Position numbers and translations under genes: made by a program. A stretch of DNA of 64,000 nt from an uncultured Acinetobacter sp. GTDB taxonomy: Bacteria; Pseudomonadota; Gammaproteobacteria; Pseudomonadales; Moraxellaceae. Below are positions 17,200 through 27,812 of the stretch, one piece after another. The notes under the pieces are model-generated. The model worked only from the letters and a program-made list of their open reading frames with translations, made no database searches and was not told the DNA's origin. The stretch spans positions 32,340-96,339 of the forward strand of contig CAJYTY010000062.1 of NCBI GenBank assembly GCA_913777945.1. The letters are read 5' to 3'. Numbering within the stretch: position 1 is the stretch's first letter; each line of letters starts with the position of its first letter.

Positions 17200-17607
17200 T
17201 TATAATTTAAATGTGCGTGGCTCAATGCCTAAACGACGATACATCTTAAATTTCTCTCGCCCGATCTGTTTTGCAGTTTCATTATTTTCAATAATTTCGA
17301 TAATGTGGCGAAAATCTTGAGTTTGTTCAAGTGCATGATTGTTAAAATTAAATACAATCCAATCATTGGATGGCGGTAATTCAGCTGAAATACACACTGG
17401 ACTATTCAACTGATCAATTCCATGAGGAATAAAGCTACTTGGATCAAAACACCATAGCTTGTTATCCAACTCATTTTGTAAATTTGAATCAACACAATAC
17501 CACCAAATCTGTGGGTGCTGATTCAGAATTTTTCGACATAAACGGCAAGCACTTTCGACTTGCCGCTCAACGCTGTTTTCAAACAAATAAAAACTAACTT
17601 GTGCCAT
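17200..17607 (-). CDS. holC: DNA polymerase III subunit chi
   Basis: Chi connects the clamp loader (through psi) with single-strand binding protein at the replication fork. The 135-residue protein starts with MAQVSFYLFENSVERQVESA and has the conserved CRLCRKIL and KMYRRLG segments of the family. Its start lies three bases after the pepA stop, so the two are an operon, an arrangement common in gammaproteobacteria. Confidence 0.9.
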   Translation of the reverse strand: MAQVSFYLFENSVERQVESACRLCRKILNQHPQIWWYCVDSNLQNELDNKLWCFDPSSFIPHGIDQLNSPVCISAELPPSNDWIVFNFNNHALEQTQDFRHIIEIIENNETAKQIGREKFKMYRRLGIEPRTFKL

Positions 17608-17610
17608 AGA

Positions 17611-19059
17611 TTAGTTATTCGTTTCAACACGATTAGCTAAAAACTGCATAAGTAATGGTACTGGGCGTCCAGTTGCACCTTTAGCTGCACCAGATAACCA
17701 TGCTGTACCAGCCACATCAAGATGTGCCCAACGATAATCACGAGTGAAACGTTCAAGGAAACATGCTGCGGTTATTGCGCCACCATAAGGACCACCAATA
17801 TTGGCAATATCGGCAAACGGTGAATCAAGTAATTCTTGATATTCTTCCATCACAGGCATACGCCATACACGGTCGAGTGATTGTTCGCCAGCAAGTTGTA
17901 ATTCTTGTACAAGTTCATCATCTGGAGAGAATAGCCCACTAACGACTTTGCCCAGCGCAACAACACATGCACCCGTAAGTGTCGCAATATCAATCACAAG
18001 CGCAGGATTAAAACGTTTGATATAAGTGAGGGTGTCACATAGAACCAAACGACCTTCTGCATCCGTATTCAAAATTTCTACAGTTTGACCACTCATGGTC
18101 GTCACAATATCTCCAGGGCGTGTTGCATGACCTGAAGGCATATTTTCTGCTGCTGCGATCGCACCGATAACATGAATTGGAAGTTGAGCTTCGCAAAGTG
18201 CTTGCATAGTACCTAATACAGAGGCAGCACCACACATATCGAATTTCATTTCATCCATACCTAAGCCTGGTTTCAATGAAATACCGCCTGTATCAAAAGT
18301 AACGCCTTTACCGACAAGTACGATAGGTGCTTGATCAGCTTTCGCGTGATATTCAAGTGTAATAATTCTGCCTGGTCGATCAGAGCCTTTACTTACAGCA
18401 AGAAAAGCATTCATCCCTAAATCAGCCATTTGCTGTTCATTAAGGATAGTGACTTTTAATAGGTCAGGGTATTGTGCTGCAAGTGCAATCGCCTGATCTG
18501 CAAGGTATTCAGGGAAGCAAATATTTCCAGGGCGATTGCCTAAATCTCGAGCATAGTTTTGTCCAGATTGAACTGCTTGAATGAGTTTTAATTGACCATC
18601 ATCAAGTACAGTGTCATTTGCAACTAGATTAATGGTTTCTAAGATGAACTCATTTTTTTTTGATTTAAATTCATCATACGCATAGGCTGCTTGAGTTAAA
18701 CCTAAGACAAAGAGGTAATGTAAATCAGTTGGTAATGCACTGAGATCTACAGTGATTTGTCTAAATTTATTTTGTGATGATTTGATAATTGTTTGTGCAA
18801 GTTTTGCTAATTTTGTCGCTTTCAATTCAGCACTTTTGCCTAAACCGAGTAAATGTGCATTGGCTTGTACAGCGATATTAGTAATCAGTGCAATATTTTC
18901 ATTAAAACCAGCTTTGAATTGGGTAGCATTCAGAACATCTTCTAGATGATTGATTTGATAACTATTTAAGTTCTGTTGTAATTGTTCTGAATCAACCAAA
19001 ATCCACAAAGATTCACTAGACGACTGTGTTGGGAATGCGGTATGAAGGGTAAATTTCAT
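17611..19059 (-). CDS. pepA: Leucyl aminopeptidase PepA
   Basis: This is an M17 family zinc/manganese aminopeptidase of 482 residues that removes N-terminal residues from peptides; in E. coli it also acts in Xer recombination. The signature [14 protein letters not shown] and the metal-binding [17 protein letters not shown] are present in the C-terminal half. The start at 19059 ([12 protein letters not shown]) is preferred over a reading 27 residues longer because the extension does not resemble family N-termini. It is divergent from lptF. Confidence 0.94.
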   Translation of the reverse strand: MKFTLHTAFPTQSSSESLWILVDSEQLQQNLNSYQINHLEDVLNATQFKAGFNENIALITNIAVQANAHLLGLGKSAELKATKLAKLAQTIIKSSQNKFRQITVDLSALPTDLHYLFVLGLTQAAYAYDEFKSKKNEFILETINLVANDTVLDDGQLKLIQAVQSGQNYARDLGNRPGNICFPEYLADQAIALAAQYPDLLKVTILNEQQMADLGMNAFLAVSKGSDRPGRIITLEYHAKADQAPIVLVGKGVTFDTGGISLKPGLGMDEMKFDMCGAASVLGTMQALCEAQLPIHVIGAIAAAENMPSGHATRPGDIVTTMSGQTVEILNTDAEGRLVLCDTLTYIKRFNPALVIDIATLTGACVVALGKVVSGLFSPDDELVQELQLAGEQSLDRVWRMPVMEEYQELLDSPFADIANIGGPYGGAITAACFLERFTRDYRWAHLDVAGTAWLSGAAKGATGRPVPLLMQFLANRVETNN

Positions 19060-19216
19060 TGTTTGTATAGAACCTAAGCAGCGAAAAAGAAAGATAAGCC
19101 CATTAAACACTTTCAGATATGAGGTTGCAATCCGCAACAAGCGATAGGTTTTATATTTTTAACATTCGGGTAAACTAGCACTACCCCTCGATTGGTCTAT
19201 TTTTGGAAGCATTACT

Positions 19217-20317
19217 TTGATTATTCGGCGTTATCTCGTCAAACAAGTGGTCTCCACCTCTTTGGTTGTGACTGCTTTGCTTACTTTAATTATTATGGGT
19301 GGGCAGTTAATCAAGATTTTTGGGCGAGCTGCACAGGGTCGTTTAGACGCTAGTGTGTTGCTGAGTATCATTGCTTATCGTTTGCCAGAGTTTCTAACTT
19401 TAATTTTGCCATTGGGTTTCTTCATTGGACTCATGCTGGTTTTTGGTCGTCTATATGTTGACCATGAAATGGCAGTTTTAAATGGCAGTGGTGTTAGCCG
19501 TAATCAATTGGCCAAACTTTTATTGCCGATGACATTTATTTTTTTGATTGTTCAAGCAATATTAATGTTCTGGGGTTCATCATCTGGAATTCGTGCTTAC
19601 GAAAGCTTGATGCAAACACAAGCAGTGCGAGCAGGTTTTGATTTGGTCCGACCTAAAGAGTTTATTTCTTCAGGGCCTTATACCATTTACGCAGGTTCAC
19701 TTTCTGAAGATCGAAAAAATTTAAAAGATATTTTTTATTATCAGAAAGCCGATCGTGAAGATAAACCAGATGTGATGATTTTAGCCAAAGAAGCGACACG
19801 GGTCGAAATGGCAAATGATACGGCGAATGTTGTTGATTTGGTTCAAGGTCGCCGTTACGAAATTTATCCGAATCAGCCACGCTATACCCAAGCAGAATTT
19901 CAATCTTATCGCTTACGTTTAGAGAATGATAAAGACGTTAAGTTTGAAAGTGATGATGTTGAAGCTTTATCGATGTCTAAGCTATGGGAACGACGTGATG
20001 ATCCTGTCATTCGCAGCGAGCTTGGTTGGCGTATCTTTGGTCCATTTGTGATTATTGTTGGATTGATGCTTGCGGTTGCGTTATCTGAAGTAAGTCCACG
20101 TCAAGGTCGATATTATCGTCTTATACCATCTATATTTATTTTTGCTAGCCTTATTGTATTAATGATCGCAATTCAGACACGAATTAGTAAAGGTGAATTA
20201 GACATCTGGGCTTATCCTGTCGCATTAATGATTTATGCCATTGCGGCGGCAATTTTTGCACGGAAACAAAAGTTAGCACCAAAACTTAAGAAAAGTATTC
20301 AGCGAGTGGGGTTGTAA
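19217..20317 (+). CDS. lptF: LPS export permease subunit LptF
   Basis: LptF pairs with LptG and two LptB ATPases to pull lipopolysaccharide from the inner membrane onto the Lpt bridge. The 366-residue protein has the YjgP/YjgQ layout: three N-terminal transmembrane segments, a periplasmic jelly-roll domain (residues ~130-255) and three C-terminal segments. The start is an unusual TTG, preceded by GGAAG. Its stop overlaps the lptG start by one base. Confidence 0.94.
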   Translation: MIIRRYLVKQVVSTSLVVTALLTLIIMGGQLIKIFGRAAQGRLDASVLLSIIAYRLPEFLTLILPLGFFIGLMLVFGRLYVDHEMAVLNGSGVSRNQLAKLLLPMTFIFLIVQAILMFWGSSSGIRAYESLMQTQAVRAGFDLVRPKEFISSGPYTIYAGSLSEDRKNLKDIFYYQKADREDKPDVMILAKEATRVEMANDTANVVDLVQGRRYEIYPNQPRYTQAEFQSYRLRLENDKDVKFESDDVEALSMSKLWERRDDPVIRSELGWRIFGPFVIIVGLMLAVALSEVSPRQGRYYRLIPSIFIFASLIVLMIAIQTRISKGELDIWAYPVALMIYAIAAAIFARKQKLAPKLKKSIQRVGL

Positions 20318-21387
20318 TGTTAGCACGTCGAATAGTCGCCAAACATGTGACAAAAACTACAGTCCTTGCAATGCTGGGCACAACGCTGGTGTTATCTTTT
20401 TTACAAATATTATTCACTTACTTAGGTGAATTAGGCTCGCTGAAACCAACTTATAATGCATGGCAAGCTTTCCTATATGTGATATGGGGCGCACCGAGTT
20501 ATTTGTATGATATTTTACCTGTTGCAGCGTTAATCGGCTCTGTTTTAGGCTTGGGTGCTCTTGCTTCGAATAGTGAACTGATCGTCATGCGTTCGGTTGG
20601 TATCAGCCTGTGGCGTATTGTGGGTTGGGTGATGCGCTCAGCTTTACTTTTAATTGTATTGTCTTTTGTGTTGAGTGAATGGGTGATTCCTTATACCAAT
20701 GAAAAAGCACAAAGCATTAAAAAACAACGTAGTGTAGCAGCTTTAGGTGAGGTAAAAGGTTATTGGTCGCGTGAAGGCCAACGTTTTATCTATATTGATT
20801 ATGCGAATTCCCAAGGTCAATTACGTAATATTCAAGCGATTGATTTTGATCAGAACTATCGATTGCAGTCCTTTGTCACTGCTGAAAAAGGCCAATTTTT
20901 AAAAGATGGTCAGTGGACTTTAGAGAAATCACATCAGGTTGATTTACTTGCTCAAGGGAATGCGATTAAAACGGATCACGAGCAACAAGCGTTAGGATTG
21001 GCTTTACAACCTAAATATGTACATATGGTGACTTTGGACCCAGACGATTTATCTCCAAGTCAATTGATTAGTTTTATGCAGTATTTATCAGAATATAGCC
21101 AAGTTCCAAAGACCTATGAATTAGCCTTTTGGAAAAAAGTCACGTCTCCATTTGCACTGATTACGTTGGTTCTTATTGCCTGTTCATTTATTTTTGGCCC
21201 ATTGCGTCAGCAGTCGATGGGTTTTCGCTTGGTTATCGCACTTTTCACTGGGTTAGGGTTCTTCTATTTACAAGACTTTTTAGGTTATGCAAGCTTAGTT
21301 TATGCACCGTCACCTGCTTGGTTCGTATTATTACCAGTGGTATTGATGTTCATGATGGGTAGCTATTTATTATATCGAGCAAGGTAG
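20317..21387 (+). CDS. lptG: LPS export permease subunit LptG
   Basis: The partner of LptF, 356 residues with the same six-helix plus periplasmic-domain plan (soluble part ~125-255). The junction TAATG couples its translation to lptF. Family features visible include the APSYLYDILPVAALIGSVLG segment of the second helix region. Encoded together with pepA-holC as in many gammaproteobacteria. Confidence 0.94.
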   Translation: MLARRIVAKHVTKTTVLAMLGTTLVLSFLQILFTYLGELGSLKPTYNAWQAFLYVIWGAPSYLYDILPVAALIGSVLGLGALASNSELIVMRSVGISLWRIVGWVMRSALLLIVLSFVLSEWVIPYTNEKAQSIKKQRSVAALGEVKGYWSREGQRFIYIDYANSQGQLRNIQAIDFDQNYRLQSFVTAEKGQFLKDGQWTLEKSHQVDLLAQGNAIKTDHEQQALGLALQPKYVHMVTLDPDDLSPSQLISFMQYLSEYSQVPKTYELAFWKKVTSPFALITLVLIACSFIFGPLRQQSMGFRLVIALFTGLGFFYLQDFLGYASLVYAPSPAWFVLLPVVLMFMMGSYLLYRAR

Positions 21388-21401
21388 AAAATTAGATTTC
21401 T

Positions 21402-21886
21402 ATGCACATTAAAATTATATCTGGTGGACAAACAGGAGTTGATAGAGGTGCTTTAGACGCCGCATTAGATTTAGGGGTGGTTGGTGTCCCGAGGATCGAA
21501 TGGCAGAAGATGGAAGAATTCCAGACAAGTATCCTTTAATTATTTTAGCAGAGAGTGGCTATCGAAAGAGGACTAAGCAGAATGTTCGAGATAGTGATGC
21601 AACGGTCATTATCTATTTCGATTATATTTATCCCAAAGGTGGTACAGAGCTTACGTTATTAGAATGTATTAAGCAGTCCAAAGCATATTTGCTGATTGAT
21701 GGAAATGAGATTTCGATTGAGCGAGCAGCAGATCGAATCTATTTATTTTATCATCAGAATAATATTACTGCTTTAAATGTCGCAGCTCCCAAAGGGGCGA
21801 GTTTGCCTCAGGCACATATTTATACCCAACAAGTCATCACACAGATGCTCAATAAAATAATTAATCAATATCAGCCCCAAACTTGA
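21402..21886 (+). pseudogene. Frameshifted molybdenum-carrier-like (YpsA-like) gene
   Basis: From the ATG at 21402 one frame reads MHIKIISGGQTGVDRGALDA up to LDLG near 21476; the homologous continuation GGWCPEDRMAEDGRIPDKYP occurs in another frame, from about 21476 to 21886. Joined, these give a complete member of the putative molybdenum-carrier / SLOG-like nucleotide-binding family (about 160 residues). A net loss of 3n+1 bases next to the GGGG run at 21474-21477 breaks it. It follows lptG by 14 bases. A sequencing error remains possible. Confidence 0.72.
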
Positions 21887-22004
21887 ATATAAAGATGATT
21901 CCCAATGCTTTTGATTGATGAAAGCCATCAGTAACGCCATAGAGAATTACAGTAAATTTGGGTAAAATACGCCGATCAAATGATAGACAAACAGAGAGTC
22001 CATT

Positions 22005-23549
22005 ATGACGGATGCAAATGCTGGCAAAATTCCTCACGTTCTTGTAATTATGGATGGTGTAGGACATCGTGAAGCAGTTGAGGATAATGCATATTTAGCA
22101 GCAAAAACACCAAATCTGACTGCGATGAAAGCAAAGCATCCAAATAGTTTGATTTCAGGTTCTGGCGAAGATGTAGGCCTACCTGATGGACAAATGGGCA
22201 ACTCTGAAGTTGGTCATATGAACTTAGGTGCAGGTCGTGTTTTATATCAGGACTTTACACGGATTACTAAAGATATTCGGACAGGTGCTTTTTTTGAGCA
22301 TGAAGTGTTAGTTGATGCGGTTGAAAAAGCCAAAGCAGCAAATGGCGCCGTTCATGTTATGGGGTTGTTGTCACAAGGTGGAGTGCATTCGCATGAAGAT
22401 CATATTGTGGCGATGTGTGAACTTGCATTAAAACGTGGCGCAACCGTATATCTACACGCTTTCCTTGATGGTCGTGATACCCCTCCACGTAGCGCAAAGC
22501 CTTCATTAGAAAAATTCGATGCTTTATTTGCTCAGTATCCAAATCAAGGTCGTATTGTTTCGATGATTGGCCGTTATTTTGCAATGGATCGTGATAACCG
22601 CTGGAATCGTGTTGAACTCGCTTATCGTTTAATGACAGAAGGCGAGGCAGTCCGTGTTGTAAACTCAGCTGTAGAAGGTTTAGAGCAAGCCTATGCAGCA
22701 GAAGAAAATGATGAGTTTGTTCAAGCAACACGTATTGGTGAAATTGCCAAAATCCAAGATGGCGATAGTGTGGTTTTCATGAACTTCCGTGCTGATCGTG
22801 CGCGTGAAATCACCCGTGCTTTTGTTGAGAAAGATTTTACTGGGTTTACGCGTAAAGTCGTTCCAAGTTTATCTAAATTTGTGATGCTAACACGCTATCA
22901 GGCAAGTATTGATGCACCAGTTGCATACATGCCAGAAGAGCTTAAAAATTCCATCGGTGAATATTTATCTGGTTTGGGCAAAACTCAATTGCGTATTGCT
23001 GAAACAGAGAAATATGCGCATGTGACATTCTTCTTCAGCGGTGGTCGTGAAGATGAATATCTAGGAGAGAAACGTATTTTGATTCCTTCTCCGAATGTCG
23101 CAACCTATGATCTAAAACCAGAAATGAGTGCTTATGAAGTCACTGATGAGTTAGTAAATGCTATTAATTCGGGTGAGTTTGACCTTCTGGTTGTCAATTA
23201 TGCCAATGGTGACATGGTCGGACATACTGGTGTATTTGATGCAGCAGTGAAAGCGGTTGAAACAGTTGATACGTGTTTAGGTAGAGTCTATGAAGCAGTA
23301 ATGGCAAACAAAGGTCATATGTTAATTACAGCGGATCATGGTAATGTAGAGCAAATGCAAGACTACGACAGTGGACAAGTTCATACACAACATACCACTG
23401 AATTGGTGCCATTTATTTATGTGGGCCCAACTCAAGCAACGATTGCAGAGGGTGGTGTATTGGCTGATGTGGCACCAACATTACTTCATTTGATGAATAT
23501 TCCTGTACCTTCAGACATGCAAGGCAAGAATTTAATTACTTTAAAATAA
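22005..23549 (+). CDS. gpmI: 2,3-bisphosphoglycerate-independent phosphoglycerate mutase
   Basis: The enzyme interconverts 3- and 2-phosphoglycerate in glycolysis/gluconeogenesis with two manganese ions. The 514-residue protein belongs to the alkaline-phosphatase superfamily: VLVIMDGVG (metal aspartate) at ~12-20, the catalytic serine in [17 protein letters not shown], and the C-terminal metal sites [12 protein letters not shown] and [11 protein letters not shown]. It is followed nine bases later by ctpA, as in Pseudomonas and relatives. Confidence 0.96.
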   Translation: MTDANAGKIPHVLVIMDGVGHREAVEDNAYLAAKTPNLTAMKAKHPNSLISGSGEDVGLPDGQMGNSEVGHMNLGAGRVLYQDFTRITKDIRTGAFFEHEVLVDAVEKAKAANGAVHVMGLLSQGGVHSHEDHIVAMCELALKRGATVYLHAFLDGRDTPPRSAKPSLEKFDALFAQYPNQGRIVSMIGRYFAMDRDNRWNRVELAYRLMTEGEAVRVVNSAVEGLEQAYAAEENDEFVQATRIGEIAKIQDGDSVVFMNFRADRAREITRAFVEKDFTGFTRKVVPSLSKFVMLTRYQASIDAPVAYMPEELKNSIGEYLSGLGKTQLRIAETEKYAHVTFFFSGGREDEYLGEKRILIPSPNVATYDLKPEMSAYEVTDELVNAINSGEFDLLVVNYANGDMVGHTGVFDAAVKAVETVDTCLGRVYEAVMANKGHMLITADHGNVEQMQDYDSGQVHTQHTTELVPFIYVGPTQATIAEGGVLADVAPTLLHLMNIPVPSDMQGKNLITLK

Positions 23550-23558
23550 GGTGAACAT

Positions 23559-24734
23559 ATGACCCAACACAACAACATTTATCGAGGGTTCTTTGCGAGT
23601 TTGTTGATGTGTTGGGGATCGCATACGTTATCTGCACCTATTACACATGCCTCAGGATGGGGGGAAGAGACTACAAGCCGAAATGCTGAAGTGCCACTTG
23701 AATCTATTCAGCAATTTGTACAGATTTATGGGATTGTGAAAGATAACTACGTTGATAAAAAAACAGACGATGCACTTTTTCAGCAAGCAATCAAAGGTTT
23801 GGTGAGTGGTTTAGATCGTTATTCGCGTTATTTATCAGCCGAAGAATACCGCCAGCTTATCCAATATACTGAAGGTGATCTGGCTTCTGTTGATTTCAAT
23901 TTAAATTACGATGCTCATACTCGTTTATGGCAAATTCAAGACCTAAAATCAGGATCTGATTCTAGTAAGTTAGGTTTGCGTAATGGGCAGGCCATACTCA
24001 AAGTCGATAATCAAGAATTAAAGAGTTTAAATCAGGATCAAGTACAAGGTCTGCTTTATGGCTCGATAGGCAGTACCGTACAAATACAACCAGAAAATAA
24101 TAATAGTACGGTGATTTTGGTTCGAAATAAAAAGGTTGAGACAGATATTGAACCTGTTTTACTACATAATCAGGTGCTTGTACTTAAAATTAGAGTGTTT
24201 CAGCAAGATACAGCAAATGAAATTAAACGTTTAATCGAAGAATATAGTACAACTAAACTAAAGGCTGTCGTTCTTGATCTGCGTAATAATCCAGGCGGTT
24301 TATTGTCTGCTGCTGTTGAATCAACAGATTTATTCTTGAATCAAGGCTTAATTGTGACGACAAAGAGTCGTTCAGAAGGAGATCAACAATTTCAGGCTTT
24401 ACCTTCAAATGAATTTCAAAATATAAAATTAGGTATCTTAATTAACCATCGTTCAGCCTCGGCAGCTGAAGTATTCACCGCAGCATTAAAAGAACATAAA
24501 CGTGCATGGGTTGTAGGTGAAAATAGCTATGGAAAAGGTGTGGTACAGAAATTATTTCCATTACCGAGTGGTGCAGCACTGCAAATGACGGTCTCACATT
24601 ATTACACGCCCAATGGGAATATGATTGAAGGTCAAGGGATTCAACCGAATCAAAGTTATCCGTTGTTACCTGAAATGAAAGAAGATGGTTATTTGGAACA
24701 CGTCACAGATTTGGTTCTAAAAAGTAAAATTTAA
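23559..24734 (+). CDS. ctpA: S41 family C-terminal processing peptidase
   Basis: This 391-residue periplasmic protease has a signal peptide (residues 1-~26, ending TLSAPI), a helical region, a PDZ-like domain (~95-190) and the S41 catalytic core with RSASAAEVFTAALKEH (serine) and VGENSYGKGVVQ (lysine). Such enzymes trim or degrade periplasmic proteins, including cell-wall hydrolases, often with a lipoprotein adaptor. Specific substrates cannot be given. It is co-directional with gpmI and ends at a strong terminator. Confidence 0.9.
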   Translation: MTQHNNIYRGFFASLLMCWGSHTLSAPITHASGWGEETTSRNAEVPLESIQQFVQIYGIVKDNYVDKKTDDALFQQAIKGLVSGLDRYSRYLSAEEYRQLIQYTEGDLASVDFNLNYDAHTRLWQIQDLKSGSDSSKLGLRNGQAILKVDNQELKSLNQDQVQGLLYGSIGSTVQIQPENNNSTVILVRNKKVETDIEPVLLHNQVLVLKIRVFQQDTANEIKRLIEEYSTTKLKAVVLDLRNNPGGLLSAAVESTDLFLNQGLIVTTKSRSEGDQQFQALPSNEFQNIKLGILINHRSASAAEVFTAALKEHKRAWVVGENSYGKGVVQKLFPLPSGAALQMTVSHYYTPNGNMIEGQGIQPNQSYPLLPEMKEDGYLEHVTDLVLKSKI

Positions 24735-24736
24735 TT

Positions 24737-24770
24737 AAAAATAAAGCCCCTATTTAGGGGCTTTATTTTT
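24737..24770. terminator. Bidirectional intrinsic terminator
   Basis: A perfect 16-bp stem (AAAAATAAAGCCCCTA and its complement) around TT serves the convergent ctpA and pilR genes. Confidence 0.9.
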
Positions 24771-24774
24771 AAGA

Positions 24775-26205
24775 CTATTCATCATCTTCTGTATCTAAAC
24801 CAAATTTTTTCAAACGATAACGTAAAGAACGGAAAGTCATTCCTAATTTTTTAGCTGCTAACGTTCGGTTCCAATGGGTTAAATTCAGTGCATTGAGAAG
24901 AATCTCTTTTTCAATATTTTCTAAATAGCGTTCCAAACCTTCTGGCGGTAATTTTTTAGAACCCATCATTGGGCTTGCACTTGCTGTTGTATGATCAGTT
25001 TCTTCTTGTGAGGAAAATGAAATACTTGGTGTCGGAATTGGACTACGTAATGGTGCAGTTTGTAGATGAGCAAGATCAATGGTTTCATCATCACTGAGCG
25101 TAATTGCACGTTCAATAATATTTCGAAGCTCGCGTACATTACCTGGAAAATATTGTTGCAATAAGAATTGTTCAGCACGAGAAGAAAGGGTCTTGACAGA
25201 GACTTCCCATTCTTGGCTAATCTTTTGAATAAAGTGATTCGCCAATAACAAAATATCTTGCCCACGTTCACGTAAAGGAGGTAATACAATATCCATGACG
25301 TGAATACGGAAGAATAAATCTTGTCTGAAACGACCTTGTTGCACCAGTAATTCAAGATCTTGATGACTCGCACTGATGACACGAAAATCAACATCAATTT
25401 CTTGATCTGAGCCAACAGGGCGAATTTTCTTTTCTTGTACAGCACGAAGCAGTTTTACCTGCATACTTAAGGGTAATTCAGCGATCTCATCTAAGAATAA
25501 ACTACCACCATGTGCGGAAAGAATTAGACCTTGTTTGTCTTGGGTTGCGCCTGTGAAACTGCCTTTTTTATGACCAAATAGTTCGCTTTCCATTAACTCT
25601 GTTGGAATAGCACCACAGTTGATCGCAATAAAAGGTCCTTCGCTACGGTTACTCAGACGATGAACTAAATTGGCAACGACTTCTTTTCCTGTCCCCGATT
25701 CACCAGTAATAAAGACAGGGGCTTGAGATCGAGCAATTTTCTTTAAGGCAATGCGTAATTGCTGAATGGGCGTAGACCGACCAATGAGAAGTTTATTTTC
25801 TAGTGCACTTTCAGCAGCTTCTTGTTCAGGCTGTGGTCGATTCAATGCTTTTTGAATCAATTGATCTAGGTGAGTTTGATTGACAGGTTTACTGACAAAA
25901 TCAAAAGCACCTGCTTTTAATGCAGCAATTGCAATATCCATATTGCCATATGCTGTTAATACTGCAATTGGTGTGTTGGGATAGTTTTGTGTGACATGTT
26001 TAACCAAGTCCAGACCGTTGCCATCTGGGAGATTCAAATCTGTTAAACAAGCATCGTACTGAAACTCGGTAAAGAATTTTTTTGCTTGCTCTACGCGATA
26101 GGCAAGATGAGTTTTAATGCCCATTCGTGCGAGCGTCATTTGCATTAAAAGACATAAGTCTTCTTCATCGTCTACGAGTAAGACGAGCGGTTGTTTAGTT
26201 GCCAT
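24775..26205 (-). CDS. pilR: Sigma-54-dependent response regulator PilR
   Basis: PilR activates the type IV pilin gene with sigma-54. The 476-residue protein has a receiver domain (phospho-acceptor Asp56), an AAA+ domain (~140-370) with Walker A GESGTGKE and the sigma-54 contact loop in the variant form GSFTGA, and a C-terminal Fis-type helix-turn-helix (~430-470). The cognate kinase gene pilS lies 22 bases upstream in the same operon; the pilin target is not in this window. Confidence 0.93.
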   Translation of the reverse strand: MATKQPLVLLVDDEEDLCLLMQMTLARMGIKTHLAYRVEQAKKFFTEFQYDACLTDLNLPDGNGLDLVKHVTQNYPNTPIAVLTAYGNMDIAIAALKAGAFDFVSKPVNQTHLDQLIQKALNRPQPEQEAAESALENKLLIGRSTPIQQLRIALKKIARSQAPVFITGESGTGKEVVANLVHRLSNRSEGPFIAINCGAIPTELMESELFGHKKGSFTGATQDKQGLILSAHGGSLFLDEIAELPLSMQVKLLRAVQEKKIRPVGSDQEIDVDFRVISASHQDLELLVQQGRFRQDLFFRIHVMDIVLPPLRERGQDILLLANHFIQKISQEWEVSVKTLSSRAEQFLLQQYFPGNVRELRNIIERAITLSDDETIDLAHLQTAPLRSPIPTPSISFSSQEETDHTTASASPMMGSKKLPPEGLERYLENIEKEILLNALNLTHWNRTLAAKKLGMTFRSLRYRLKKFGLDTEDDE

Positions 26206-26227
26206 TTCCCCGAAAAACCTAATCTAA

Positions 26228-27793
26228 TCAATGAATTTTTGAGCATTCAATCCTGAAACATGCTCCTTGTTGTCGCTCTACGTAAGTGAGCTTTGCATGA
26301 TTTGCCTCACAAAAGGTGTGAGACAAATACAATCCTAAACCAGTTCCTTTAATTTCGGTACTAAAAAATGGTTTGAATAGCTGAGAAATATCTCGTTTTG
26401 CGACACCCGTGCCAAAATCGATCACATCAATACATGTTCTGCCATCTTTTAGGTCTACATTCACTTCAATAAATTGAGCATCAGCTGCATTGTGCCGCAG
26501 GGCGTTTCGAATCAGGTTAATTAAAACTTGACGTAATTGTTTCTCATCAAAAAGAATGTTAATTCGTTCTGCAAGATTGAGTTTAATCATATGTTTCGCA
26601 TCGACTAAATCTTCATTCAATAGGCTTTCAAAAAAATCAGCAAGTTGAATGACTTGTGGCTCAGTTGGTTTGTTGCGTGCCATGCCTAATGTATCTTGCA
26701 CAATATTATCAATACGTCTAGCTTGTTTGCTAATCATACGACAGAGCATTTCTTGTTGATGACTATCACTTTCTTTAAATAATTCATTGGCCTGCACAAT
26801 TGCCGCTAAAGGATTCCGAATTTCATGTGCAATACTCGCAGAGAGTTGACCGAGCGCGGCGAGTTTTAATTGTTGAACTTGTTGCGTGAGTTTTTGTGCA
26901 TCTTTCAAGATAAGTAAAATTAGTGATTGTTCAGGGACGATTAAATGCTTAACACGGACATTAATTGTGTACGGACTTTGTTGTGATTCAAAACTAAATT
27001 CTTCACCATCTTCTAAGTCACTAAATTTAATTAACTCGAATAAGTCAGGTTGCCATTTGAGTAATGGTGTTTTTTCAGGAGAAACAGGAATATGAATGCC
27101 TAATAATGTATTAGCGGCTGGGTTACTCAGTACAATATGGTTACTGGTATCTAAAACTAAGTAACCATCTTCGATTTGTTCCAAAATATAGCGGTTAATA
27201 TTTTGCAGCTGATGAATTTCAATCGACTGATGAAAAGTGAGTGTTTCTAAAATCTTAAATCGCTGAACTGCAATACGACCAATTGCGTGTACTACAAAAA
27301 ATAAGAAAGCAAGTAATGCACTATTACCAAGATTATTCAGATTGGTATAATCAAAAAAGTTACCAAGAAAACGTTGATAAACCACCATAATAACGGCAAA
27401 AAGCGTCACAATCAGTGAAAGATGAGCATTTAGGAGAATTGCTGAGGAGAAAATAATGATGACGTACAATAAGCTTAATTGTAAGTTCGGACCACCTGCT
27501 GAAAAGGTAATCACACTTAAACAGATCACGTCTACGATAAAAATAAAAATGAGCTGTTTACTGATTTGTAACGGAACTAGCTTTAGTAGAAAAAGCTGAA
27601 AAATATTAAAGCTGATATAACAAATCAGAGTGTAAAAATATAAAAACGGATAATCATAATTTGTAGCGAGCTGCTCTGCGGTAAGTAAGTAAATAAGGAT
27701 TAGACTGATTGAAATAATCAGTCGATATCCACTATACCAAATTCCGAGCCGATAAACGGTTTGGGACACTGATGACGCAATTTTTCCCAACAT
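26228..27793 (-). CDS. pilS: Sensor histidine kinase PilS
   Basis: The 521-residue kinase has six N-terminal transmembrane segments (residues ~20-180), a PAS-like region (~195-300), the H-box SIAHEIRNPLAAIVQ and an HATPase domain with N-box RNALRHN and GTGLGLYLS. In Pseudomonas PilS monitors pilin in the inner membrane and controls PilR. Its start lies 19 bases after the gacA stop, so the three regulators may be read together. Confidence 0.92.
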   Translation of the reverse strand: MLGKIASSVSQTVYRLGIWYSGYRLIISISLILIYLLTAEQLATNYDYPFLYFYTLICYISFNIFQLFLLKLVPLQISKQLIFIFIVDVICLSVITFSAGGPNLQLSLLYVIIIFSSAILLNAHLSLIVTLFAVIMVVYQRFLGNFFDYTNLNNLGNSALLAFLFFVVHAIGRIAVQRFKILETLTFHQSIEIHQLQNINRYILEQIEDGYLVLDTSNHIVLSNPAANTLLGIHIPVSPEKTPLLKWQPDLFELIKFSDLEDGEEFSFESQQSPYTINVRVKHLIVPEQSLILLILKDAQKLTQQVQQLKLAALGQLSASIAHEIRNPLAAIVQANELFKESDSHQQEMLCRMISKQARRIDNIVQDTLGMARNKPTEPQVIQLADFFESLLNEDLVDAKHMIKLNLAERINILFDEKQLRQVLINLIRNALRHNAADAQFIEVNVDLKDGRTCIDVIDFGTGVAKRDISQLFKPFFSTEIKGTGLGLYLSHTFCEANHAKLTYVERQQGACFRIECSKIH

Positions 27794-27812
27794 AAGCGAT
27801 CACTTAATATAA

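Noticed and set aside
24966..25445. 159-residue minus-strand reading inside pilR
   Set aside because: It overlaps the pilR AAA+ domain in a different frame and has no family resemblance or ribosome site.
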